The notes under the pieces: model-generated | Told to the model about the DNA's origin: nothing | What the model saw: the letters and a program-made list of their open reading frames with translations, nothing else | Database searches by the model: none | Shown: positions 38,187 to 45,740 of the stretch, in pieces | Layout: each line of letters begins with the position of its first letter | Position numbering within the stretch: position 1 is the first letter of the stretch | Made by a program: the position numbers and the translations under genes | Source: Paenibacillus glycanilyticus | Lineage (GTDB): Bacteria > Bacillota > Bacilli > Paenibacillales > Paenibacillaceae | Length of the DNA: 64,000 bases | Direction: 5' to 3' | Assembly (NCBI RefSeq): GCF_023715145.1 | Contig: NZ_JAMBNP010000002.1 | Coordinates: 62,001-126,000, forward strand

Positions 38187-39230
38187 ATGATGAAAGCGAC
38201 CATATACGATGTAGCCAAGGAAGCCGGCGTATCGATTGCTACGGTATCCCTTGTCATTAACGGCAAAGGAAAGATCAGCGAGGAACGCCGCGAAGAGATC
38301 AGGCAGATCATGGCGCGTATGGGCTACAAGCCAAGCATGATCGCTTCCGCGCTTACCGGCAAGAAGACCTACGCGCTTGGTCTGCTCGTGCCGGATATCT
38401 CGAACCCCTTCTTCGCCGAGATCGCGAGGGCCGTCGAGGACGAGGGGCAGCGTCACGGTTACAGCGTTTTTATATGCAGCACCGATAACAAGGACGAGAA
38501 GGCCCTCCATTATGCCGCGCTGCTGCAGCAGAAAAACGTTGACGGCGTCATTATAAGCACCGGCATGAAGGACCTGTCCGTATTAAATCCATTGCTGCAA
38601 GGCGGCGTTCCGGTCGCGCTGCTCGCCAGGGAGTTTCCCTCGGTTGAAGTTCCGTCCGTTGTAGTGGACGACTATGCGGGTGGAGCTGCCGCGGCCGAGC
38701 ATCTCATTTTGCTAGGCCATAGCCGGCTTGCCGTTCTGGCGGAGCAGGATTCAATCAGCAGCAGCAGAGAGCGGGTAAAAGGATTTAGACAGACGGCCGA
38801 AGCGGCAGGCCTTGTCCTTGAACCGCTGTTTGTCGTCAGCTGCGGCCATAATGACGGCAAGGACAGGGCGATGGAGCTGCTTCAGATGAAGGACCGTCCT
38901 ACCGCCATATTTTGCTGCAACGACCTTCTTGCGATCGGGGCGCTCCGTGCGGCAAAAGAGCTGGGACTGCGCATTCCGCAGGACTGCTCAATAATCGGGT
39001 TTGACGATACGGTACTCGCTTCCGTAACGGATCCGCCTCTTACAACGGTTGCCCAGCCGATCGAACAGATGGGACAGCGGGCTGTGCAGCTTGTGGTCCG
39101 TCGGATTGGACAGCCGGGCGAAGTATCCGAGAGAGTCGTACTTGCTCCTTCGCTTACCATCCGGCAGTCTGCGGCGGTACCAAGCCAAGATTCCCGCTAT
39201 CACCATCTTCGCGAAAAGACCTCAGGCTGA
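38187..39230 (+). CDS. LacI-family transcriptional regulator
   Basis: A 347-residue sugar-responsive repressor. The N-terminal helix-turn-helix is ATIYDVAKEAGVSIATVSLV with the hinge helix KPSMIASALTGKKT at about 50-63. The rest is a periplasmic-binding-like sensor domain (GLLVPDISNPFFAEIARAVE, AIFCCNDLLAIGALRAAKELG, IIGFDDT). LacI proteins leave their operator when they bind a sugar or phosphosugar. GGAGA precedes two adjacent ATG codons at 38187 and 38190. An operator-like site lies in its own promoter. Probable targets are its own gene, the Gfo/Idh gene downstream and perhaps the importer operon; the inducer is unknown. Confidence 0.94.
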   Translation: MMKATIYDVAKEAGVSIATVSLVINGKGKISEERREEIRQIMARMGYKPSMIASALTGKKTYALGLLVPDISNPFFAEIARAVEDEGQRHGYSVFICSTDNKDEKALHYAALLQQKNVDGVIISTGMKDLSVLNPLLQGGVPVALLAREFPSVEVPSVVVDDYAGGAAAAEHLILLGHSRLAVLAEQDSISSSRERVKGFRQTAEAAGLVLEPLFVVSCGHNDGKDRAMELLQMKDRPTAIFCCNDLLAIGALRAAKELGLRIPQDCSIIGFDDTVLASVTDPPLTTVAQPIEQMGQRAVQLVVRRIGQPGEVSERVVLAPSLTIRQSAAVPSQDSRYHHLREKTSG

Positions 39231-39247
39231 TTGTTCAGCTTGTCTCT

Positions 39248-39299
39248 AAAGCCCTCGGGTTCGGAACGCATCCGGACTACGGGCTTTTCTTTATTTTTT
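39248..39299 (+). terminator. intrinsic terminator after the LacI gene
   Basis: AAAGCCC and GGGCTTT arms with additional partial pairing inside the loop, followed by TCTTTATTTTTTT. Confidence 0.7.
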
Positions 39300-39407
39300 T
39301 GAAGGACAAGTTCCTGATATACTGGGGGAAGAGGTGGGGTTATCGCAAATTTTCCCTGTCGATAAATTTGAGTCTTCAGTACGGAGAGGCAGAAACGGGA
39401 GGATTAT

Positions 39408-40487
39408 ATGAGCATAGTACGGTTTGGCATAGTAGGGGGCGGCTGGCGCAGCGAGTTTTTCCTGCGCATTGCAAAAGCGCTGCCCGAGCGGTTCGAAGTT
39501 GCGGGTGTTGTGATACGCGATGCGGAGAAAGGCCGGGCATTCGAGCAGACCTGGGGAGTGCCGACATTCCGTTCGGTCAAGGCGATGACGGATGCAGCGT
39601 CTCTTGCGTTTGCCGTGGTCAGCGTGCCGCGGAAGGCTGCGCCGGATGTGATGCTGGAATTGACCAGCCTGGATATCGCAGTGCTCTGCGAGACGCCTCC
39701 CGCCGAGACGCTGGAGGATCTTATCGCCTTATACGGAAAGGTTGGCGGCAAGGGACGGATTCAGGTTGCGGAGCAATATGCCTTCCAGCCCAATCATGCC
39801 GGGAGGCTGGCCATCGTCCGCTCGGGCAAGCTTGGCGAGGTGACGCAGGCGCAAGTATCGTCCGCGCACGATTATCATGGCATCAGCCTCATGCGCCGAT
39901 ATCTCGGCATTGGCTTCGAGAACGCGGAGATTCGCGCAGCGGCGTTCACTTCGCCGATTACGGAGAGTCCTGGCCGTTCCGGTCCGTCGGCGGAAAGCCG
40001 CATCGTATTGTCGAAGCAGGTTATGGCCTCCTTCGATTTTGGCGGAAAATACGGAGTCTACGATTTTACCGGCGACCAGTATTTCTCGTGGATCCGCTCG
40101 CCGCGCGTGCTGGTTAGAGGGGACAGAGGCGAAATCAACAATTTTGATGTCCGTTACCTGCTTGATCACAAGACTCCGGTTCACTTGCAGATGACCCGTC
40201 AACAGGCAGGACTGGACGGCAATTTGGAAGGATATTACCTGAAAAGCCTGCATTGCGGCGAACAGGTCGTATACATGAACCCTACCGTACCGGCGCGTCT
40301 GACCGACGACGAAATTGCGGTGGCTGCTTGTCTGGAACAAATGGCCGCATATGCTGCCGGAGGCGAGGAATTCTATAGCCTGGCGGAAGCCTGCCAGGAT
40401 CATTATTTGGCGCTCATGATGCAGCAATCTCTTCAATCGGGCGAAACGGTAACGACGGAGACCCAATGCTGGGCGGAGCTTAGTTAA
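39408..40487 (+). CDS. Gfo/Idh/MocA-family oxidoreductase
   Basis: A 359-residue NAD(P)-dependent sugar or inositol dehydrogenase-like protein. The Rossmann motif is VRFGIVGGGWRSEFF at the N-terminus. A GFO_IDH_MocA C-terminal alpha/beta domain begins near residue 125. The family's catalytic EKP motif near residue 95 reads ETPP here, so the usual lysine is absent. The EQYAFQP segment that follows, and HDYHGISLMRRYLG near residue 150, may supply the active-site residues. GGGAGG lies five bases before the ATG. It stands alone between the LacI regulator and VanZ. Reaction and substrate cannot be assigned; an altered mechanism or a non-redox role is possible. Confidence 0.85.
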   Translation: MSIVRFGIVGGGWRSEFFLRIAKALPERFEVAGVVIRDAEKGRAFEQTWGVPTFRSVKAMTDAASLAFAVVSVPRKAAPDVMLELTSLDIAVLCETPPAETLEDLIALYGKVGGKGRIQVAEQYAFQPNHAGRLAIVRSGKLGEVTQAQVSSAHDYHGISLMRRYLGIGFENAEIRAAAFTSPITESPGRSGPSAESRIVLSKQVMASFDFGGKYGVYDFTGDQYFSWIRSPRVLVRGDRGEINNFDVRYLLDHKTPVHLQMTRQQAGLDGNLEGYYLKSLHCGEQVVYMNPTVPARLTDDEIAVAACLEQMAAYAAGGEEFYSLAEACQDHYLALMMQQSLQSGETVTTETQCWAELS

Positions 40488-40582
40488 GAAAAACTTTAGA
40501 TTTGCCCTGCTTATTTTTTAAACAAATCGCCTTATTCTGATTAAGTCATCGTAAATGGCTTAACAGAAAGGCAGGAATTCGA

Positions 40583-41077
40583 ATGAAGTACACCAAAGGC
40601 AGTATCCTATCGGTTCTATTTTTGTTTTATTTATACATTTTGCTCAAGGTAATCTTGTTTAAGTTTAGCTCGGTGAGCATGGCTTATCTATGGCAGCAGC
40701 TTCACTGGTCGTTAGAATACCCGCAATATATGGAGTATGGGCTGCAACGGGCTAACTTTACGCCGTTCGAATCGATCTCGCAAAATCTTCACCGGTTGTC
40801 GGACCGTAATGACCAAGTGAATTTCTTTGGCAATATCGCGATATTCCTGCCTTGCGGCATTCTTGTCGGTCTATGGACGAAACGCAGCACTACCAACTCG
40901 TTACTTGGCGCAGCCACGATTTCTTTTGGCATAAGCCTGGCATTGGAATGCGCGCAGTTTGTTTTTGCGATGGGCAGCTTTGATGTCGACGATCTTATGC
41001 TGAATGGTCTCGGCGGGTTGTTGGGATGGTGGATTCTGTTTGTTATACGCAGAGAAAAAGCCCTTGCACAAGTCTAA
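40583..41077 (+). CDS. VanZ-like family membrane protein
   Basis: A 164-residue membrane protein with four hydrophobic segments (LFLFYLYILLKVILF near residue 12; FFGNIAIFLPCGILVGL near 90; AATISFGISLALECAQFVF near 110; then GLGGLLGWWILFVI). The NFTPFESI and VNFFGNIAIFLPCG segments and the SFDVDDLMLNGLGGLLG end are the VanZ family signatures. VanZ relatives are linked to teicoplanin and lipoglycopeptide tolerance, but most are uncharacterised. AGGCAGGA precedes the ATG. Its 3' end overlaps the terminator hairpin that follows. It is not part of a van resistance cluster. Confidence 0.9.
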   Translation: MKYTKGSILSVLFLFYLYILLKVILFKFSSVSMAYLWQQLHWSLEYPQYMEYGLQRANFTPFESISQNLHRLSDRNDQVNFFGNIAIFLPCGILVGLWTKRSTTNSLLGAATISFGISLALECAQFVFAMGSFDVDDLMLNGLGGLLGWWILFVIRREKALAQV

Positions 41078-41099
41078 TGACTTGCGCCGGGGCTTTTCT
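41053..41099 (+). terminator. intrinsic terminator overlapping the end of the VanZ gene
   Basis: AAAAGCCC and GGGCTTTT arms, with an inner GCACAAGT/ACTTGCGC stem, followed by a short T-rich tail. Confidence 0.65.
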
Positions 41100-41103
41100 G
41101 TTA

Positions 41104-41354
41104 TGCCGCTTGCAGACAAGTTTCATCTCAGTGCAGGGCATTTAAGCGTATTGTTCAAGAAAGAAACAGGGCTGACGATTTCGGACTTTGTGAAGAACCT
41201 GAGAATGAAAAAGGCGAAGGAAATGCTGCAGGATCCTACGATCAAGATCTATGAAGTAGCGGAACGAGTAGGATTGCAAACGCCGGCGTATTTTACGTAT
41301 CAATTCAAGAAAAATGAAAGCTGTACGTACTCGCGAAATACTTTCCCGAAGTAG
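41104..41354 (+). pseudogene. remnant of an AraC-type DNA-binding domain
   Basis: About 73 residues match the C-terminal AraC module of a YesN-type response regulator: KFHLSAGHLSVLFKKETG is the first helix-turn-helix, and KIYEVAERVGLQTPAYFTYQFKK is most of the second. The usual end (TGxTPxEYR) is missing; the sequence breaks off after FKKNE and runs into an opposed AraC remnant. There is no receiver domain and no ribosome binding site at the ATG at 41104, so it is almost certainly non-functional. It is the tail of a gene whose front has been lost next to VanZ. Confidence 0.75.
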
Positions 41355-41600
41355 CTAGGGCTTTCAAAGCCGCATTGCTGCCCGATCGCATGAATGGGAA
41401 GCTCCGTGTTCGAAGCATCGAAATAGCGGCTTCCATCCTGCCGTCGCGAAGATAGGCATGCGGCGAAGTTTGTTCGGACTTTTGAAAAAGCCGGCTTAGG
41501 TGATATTTGTTGAGATCCCAGATGCGATTCGACATGTCCGTTGTCAGGGCGGTTATCCCCCGCGAAGCTATATGCGGAATCAGTGATTTGCTGCCAGCCG
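41303..41600 (-). pseudogene. frameshifted remnant of an AraC-family regulator
   Basis: In one minus-strand frame (from about 41600) the sequence reads ...DLNKYHLSRLFQKSEQTSPHAYL, the first AraC helix-turn-helix. After a frameshift near 41455 the other frame continues with LPIHAIGQQCGFESPSYFGKVFREY, the second one. The end motif is missing, exactly as in the plus-strand remnant that meets it head-on near 41310. The N-terminal sensor domain is absent. It lies directly downstream of the intact AraC gene at 41626 but is not part of it. Confidence 0.7.
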
Positions 41601-41625
41601 ATAGAATCCAGAGTCAGAACGGCTG

Positions 41626-42453
41626 TCAGGGTCCATACAGCTTTCGGTAAGTCTCCGGCGTCATGCCTTCCTTCTGACGGAACGTAGATACGAAATGGCT
41701 CGCATCTCGGAATCCGACCGCTTCGCCGATGCGGCGCACGGTCCAATCCGGCCGGGAAGGAAGCCATTCCTTCGCTTTGCGGATGCGAAGCTGAATAAGA
41801 TAAGAATAGGCCGTCTGGCCGAACAGTTCCCGGAATCTTTCGTTTAACTGCCGCTCTCCGAGGCCAAGCCGGGAGGCCATATCGGACAGTCCAATCTCCG
41901 GATTCGCGAATTCTTGTTCCAGCCAGTCGAGCAGCGCTTGCACCCGCTCAAGACGCTTGGACATGGACGGCCGGTTATCCGTGCGCGCCTCTGTCCGCAG
42001 GAGGGTAAGGAATTGATACAAATCGGCCGAGGACTGCCAGCCGGAAGGATCGCTGCCGGACTCGGCGAACGTCAGCATGCTGTTGAGATGGCCGGAGATG
42101 CGGTCGCTGCCAGCCTCCCATTGAAATCGTTCGGCGCTGCTCCAGCCAAAGGATTGCACAATACTTGCGGCCATGCTCCCTTGAAACGTAATATATCCCG
42201 TCTGCCACCAGCCGTTTTTCGCTTCATACCGATGAGTCGTACCCGGAGCGAGCAGAACGCCGGAGTGCTCCGTCATTTTCCAGGTCTGGCCGTTCACCGT
42301 TAGTTCGCCTTCTCCGCTCATCGTCTGAAGCCAATGAAATTGGGGATAGCCGCTTGGCCGGTGGAGCGTCTCTTGATCGGGGTTGAATCCAATGGTCTCC
42401 AGCTGCAGCGGCAGAGGCTCCGAGGGGAAGGCAGGTACGACACGTCTCATCAT
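41626..42453 (-). CDS. AraC-family transcriptional regulator, divergent from GH42
   Basis: A 275-residue regulator. The N-terminal half is a cupin-like sensor (YPQFHWLQTMSGEGELTVNGQTW, then GVLLAPGTTHRYEAK). The C-terminus has two AraC helix-turn-helix units (MASRLGLGERQLNERFRELFG and IGEAVGFRDASHFVSTFRQKEG), ending GMTPETYRKLYG. GGAGG lies five bases before the ATG at 42453; another ATG at 42450 is also possible, and the longer frame to 42570 lacks support. It is divergent from the beta-galactosidase gene at 42572 across 118 bases, so it most likely controls that gene in response to a galactose-containing sugar. Confidence 0.92.
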   Translation of the reverse strand: MMRRVVPAFPSEPLPLQLETIGFNPDQETLHRPSGYPQFHWLQTMSGEGELTVNGQTWKMTEHSGVLLAPGTTHRYEAKNGWWQTGYITFQGSMAASIVQSFGWSSAERFQWEAGSDRISGHLNSMLTFAESGSDPSGWQSSADLYQFLTLLRTEARTDNRPSMSKRLERVQALLDWLEQEFANPEIGLSDMASRLGLGERQLNERFRELFGQTAYSYLIQLRIRKAKEWLPSRPDWTVRRIGEAVGFRDASHFVSTFRQKEGMTPETYRKLYGP

Positions 42454-42571
42454 GGGGAACCTCCATATTTTTATATGCGATATCGTTAATTTTATATAGG
42501 TAGAAGAAATGTTAAGGCTTACAATATAAGAAGATAATGCAGTTTTATCATATGCAAAGAGGTGTGACAAG

Positions 42572-44629
42572 ATGATAAATGATAAAAAACCAAAGATCTG
42601 GTACGGCGGAGACTATAATCCGGACCAATGGGAGAAGGAAGTCTGGGACGAGGATTTGCGGATGTTCAAGCTTGCCGGGATCGATGTGGCGACATTAAAC
42701 GTATTTGCTTGGGCGAAGAACCAGCCTGACGAGGATACCTATGATTTCGGCTGGCTTGACGAAATGATGGACAAGCTTCATGCGGACGGCGTTGGCGTGT
42801 GTCTCGCGACAAGCACGGCTGCGCATCCCGCCTGGATGGCGCGCAAATATCCGGATGTGCTGCAAGTGGACTTCAACGGCAGTAAACGCAAGTTTGGCGG
42901 GCGTCATAACTCCTGTCCGAACAGCCCGACGTTCCGCAAATATTCGGCGCGCATGGCGGAAAAGCTTGCCGAACGGTATAAAGATCATCCGGCTTTGCTC
43001 ATCTGGCATATCAACAATGAGTACGGCGGAGCGGGGAATTGCTACTGCGACAACTGCGAAGCTGCCTTCCGCGTCTGGCTGAAGGAGCGTTACGGTACGA
43101 TTGAAGCGGTCAACCGCGCTTGGAATACCGCGTTCTGGGGTCATATTTTCTATGATTTCGAGGATATCGTGCTGCCAAGCGGCCGAAGCGAGGAATGGTA
43201 CGGCGCAAATGGCCGGACGGATACTAACTTCCAGGGACTATCGCTTGATTATATTCGGTTCCATTCCGACAGTCTGCTTCATTGCTACAAGCTGGAGTAT
43301 GAAGCGGTGAAGAAGCATACGCCGGACATTCCGGTTACGACCAATCTGATGGGCGCCTTCAAGAAGCTGGATTACCACAAATGGGCGAAGCATATGGACG
43401 TTGTGTCCTGGGATAACTATCCGCGCTTCGATACGCCGCACAGCTACACGGGCATGATGCATGATTTGATGCGCGGACTGAAGGACGGCCAGCCGTTTAT
43501 GCTGATGGAGCAGACGCCAAGCCAGCAGAACTGGCAGCCATACAACTCGCTTAAGCGTCCCGGCGTGATGCGGTTATGGAGCTATCAGGCGGTAGCGCGC
43601 GGTGCCGATACCATCCTCTTCTTCCAGCTGCGCCGTTCAATCGGGGCTTGCGAGAAATATCATGGGGCGGTTATCGAGCATGTCGGCCATGAGCATACTC
43701 GGGTATTCCGCGAATGCGCGGAGCTTGGGGCCGAGCTTGCGAAGCTGGGAGACACGCTGCTCGATTCAAGAGTGAAGGCAAAAGTCGCGATTCTGTTCGA
43801 CTGGGAAAACTGGTGGGCGGTTGAAATGTCCAGCGGTCCATCCATTGCCCTTAAATACGTGAATGAAGCCCATAAATTCTACGATGCCTTATACCGTGCG
43901 GGAATCGCCGCAGACGTTGTCAGAGTGGAAGCGGATTTAAGCGATTATGATCTCGTCATCGCGCCTGTGATGTACATGGTGAAGCAAGGCGTAGCAGCTA
44001 AGCTGGAAAAATTCGTTGAAGCAGGCGGCTCGGTCATCTCGACCTACTTCAGCGGCATTGTGAATGAGACGGATCTCGTTACTTTGGGAGGTTATCCTGG
44101 GGAGCTCCGCAAGCTGTTTGGCATCTGGGCGGAGGAGATTGACGCTTTGCTTCCTTCCCAGCGCAACAGGCTAGTTCTGTCGGATCATACGCTTGGATCG
44201 AAAGCTGAATATGAGTGCGGTATGCTCTGCGATCTGATTCATTCGGAAGGCGCCGAAGTGAAGGCGGTCTACGGGGATGATTTCTACCGCGGCATGCCAG
44301 CCCTTACCGTTAACAAGTTTGGAGCGGGCGAAGCCTGGTATCTGGCAACAAGTCCGGAAGAAGCATTCCTGCAGGATTGGCTGCCGAAGCTTTGCGCAGC
44401 CCGCGGCATCAAGCCTCTAGTACCTTCAACACCGGAAGGCGTGGAGACTACTCTGCGTACCAAAGACGGTCAAGATTACTTGTTTGTGCTCAATCATAAT
44501 GCAGCTTCTGTTACGGTCCAGCTTGGTGAAAACGCCGGCATCGACCTTCTGACAGACCGTTCTGTCCAAGGCGGCCAAACGGAGCTTGCAGGTTACGACG
44601 TTCAAATCATTAAGTTGAATATAGAATGA
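42572..44629 (+). CDS. GH42 beta-galactosidase
   Basis: A 685-residue intracellular beta-galactosidase. A TIM barrel (1-390) carries the acid/base Glu E150 in WHINNEYGG and the nucleophile E313 in FMLMEQTPSQQNW. A Cys4 zinc site is formed by C115 (HNSCPNSP) and C157, C159 and C162 (NCYCDNC). The trimerisation domain (from about 395, KVAILFDWENWWAVE) and a small C-terminal beta domain follow. GH42 enzymes without signal peptide usually cleave short beta-galactosides, such as galacto-oligosaccharides from arabinogalactan. AAAGAGGTG precedes the ATG. It is the single gene next to its divergent AraC regulator. Confidence 0.96.
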   Translation: MINDKKPKIWYGGDYNPDQWEKEVWDEDLRMFKLAGIDVATLNVFAWAKNQPDEDTYDFGWLDEMMDKLHADGVGVCLATSTAAHPAWMARKYPDVLQVDFNGSKRKFGGRHNSCPNSPTFRKYSARMAEKLAERYKDHPALLIWHINNEYGGAGNCYCDNCEAAFRVWLKERYGTIEAVNRAWNTAFWGHIFYDFEDIVLPSGRSEEWYGANGRTDTNFQGLSLDYIRFHSDSLLHCYKLEYEAVKKHTPDIPVTTNLMGAFKKLDYHKWAKHMDVVSWDNYPRFDTPHSYTGMMHDLMRGLKDGQPFMLMEQTPSQQNWQPYNSLKRPGVMRLWSYQAVARGADTILFFQLRRSIGACEKYHGAVIEHVGHEHTRVFRECAELGAELAKLGDTLLDSRVKAKVAILFDWENWWAVEMSSGPSIALKYVNEAHKFYDALYRAGIAADVVRVEADLSDYDLVIAPVMYMVKQGVAAKLEKFVEAGGSVISTYFSGIVNETDLVTLGGYPGELRKLFGIWAEEIDALLPSQRNRLVLSDHTLGSKAEYECGMLCDLIHSEGAEVKAVYGDDFYRGMPALTVNKFGAGEAWYLATSPEEAFLQDWLPKLCAARGIKPLVPSTPEGVETTLRTKDGQDYLFVLNHNAASVTVQLGENAGIDLLTDRSVQGGQTELAGYDVQIIKLNIE

Positions 44630-44666
44630 GAGCTAGCCGTGCGGGTGTATCTGCACGGCTGGCTCT
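44629..44666. terminator. hairpin between convergent GH42 and AraC genes
   Basis: AGAGCTAGCCGTGC pairs with GCACGGCTGGCTCT around a ten-base loop. No clear T run follows, so termination strength is uncertain. Confidence 0.55.
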
Positions 44667-44691
44667 GCAGTTCATCGTTTATTCGTTTCGT

Positions 44692-45576
44692 TTACAAGGA
44701 AGACTTCCGGTATTCCGTAGGCGTCAAGCCAACATTCTTTTTGAATGCGATATTAAAAGAATCGATGCTCGTATATCCAACCAGCTCCGCAATAACCGCA
44801 ATCTTATGACTGCTGCCGCGCAGCAACTCGCAGCTTTTCCGAATACGGAGACTTTGAAGAAAAGCGCCAAAGGTTTGATCCGTATACTTCGCGAAGAGCC
44901 GCTGAAGCTGTCTTGAGCTCCATCCCGATACGCGGGACAATTCGGACAGCGTTAGGGCTCTATTAAAATTTTGCTCTATATAATCCATGACATGATGAAA
45001 GCTCTCGGATGTAGGCAGCTGCGTCTCGTTACCTTCAAACTTCAGCCTGTACACCGTAACAATCAATTGATTCAACAAAGCATACAGCATCGCTTTGGAA
45101 CCTATATGGCTCTCGGACATTTCCTGAAATAGATGAAGCATGATTCTCTCAATCGACCCATCCCGGTCGAAGACGGAGTAATAGGAAGAGGCATTGCTAA
45201 TAAGCGAAGCAAGATGCTCCTGAAGGGGCAGGTCTAGAAATACTGACAGCTGCTTGAGCAAATGCAAATCAAACAGGCAATTATAAACGACGGGCGGTTT
45301 ACTGGTCCGCTCCGTTGAGGCAGGCCGGAATACGTGAGCTGCTCCAATCGGTATAACGAACAGCATCCCTTTATGAATGGGAAAGGTGTCCTGACCAATA
45401 TGGTGGAAGCCCGTTCCTTCGGCAACATAACTAAATTCTATGAAATCATGCGCATGATAGGGAACCAGAAAATCTTCCGTGAACCGGTTGACCATCATAT
45501 GCAGATTGTCTTGCAAAAAATGTTGACTCTCAAATACCTGATAGGAATTGTTCATCGGTCGGCTCATTCCTCGCAT
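44692..45576 (-). CDS. AraC-family transcriptional regulator, divergent from GH78
   Basis: A 294-residue regulator with an N-terminal cupin sensor (FLVPYHAHDFIEFSYVAEGTG, then GMLFVIPIGAAHVFRP). The AraC module lies at about 190-294 (LSELSRVSGWSSRQLQRLFAKY, then IAELVGYTSIDSFNIAFKK), ending GLTPTEYRKSSL. The start is uncertain: ATG codons at 45576, 45567 and 45555 all lie close together, with CAGGT or GAGGA upstream. It is divergent from the GH78-like gene at 45741, its probable target, and convergent with the GH42 gene. Confidence 0.9.
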   Translation of the reverse strand: MRGMSRPMNNSYQVFESQHFLQDNLHMMVNRFTEDFLVPYHAHDFIEFSYVAEGTGFHHIGQDTFPIHKGMLFVIPIGAAHVFRPASTERTSKPPVVYNCLFDLHLLKQLSVFLDLPLQEHLASLISNASSYYSVFDRDGSIERIMLHLFQEMSESHIGSKAMLYALLNQLIVTVYRLKFEGNETQLPTSESFHHVMDYIEQNFNRALTLSELSRVSGWSSRQLQRLFAKYTDQTFGAFLQSLRIRKSCELLRGSSHKIAVIAELVGYTSIDSFNIAFKKNVGLTPTEYRKSSL

Positions 45577-45740
45577 CTGATATACCTGCAGTATAACCCG
45601 TCCATAGTCAGTATGTCATGATTACAGGGGTAAAATGTCGTTATCAGCGGGAAGTTGAAATCATACAGCCGATATAATGGAACCATACTACAGCATATAA
45701 CCTCCGCAACATGTTGAGGTTCTGAGAGGATGAGTTCGAG

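Noticed and set aside
40583..41077. Glycopeptide resistance gene cluster
   Set aside because: A VanZ-like protein is present, but no vanHAX-type ligase or dehydrogenase genes or VanRS regulators lie nearby. VanZ domains are common in Bacillota without such a role.
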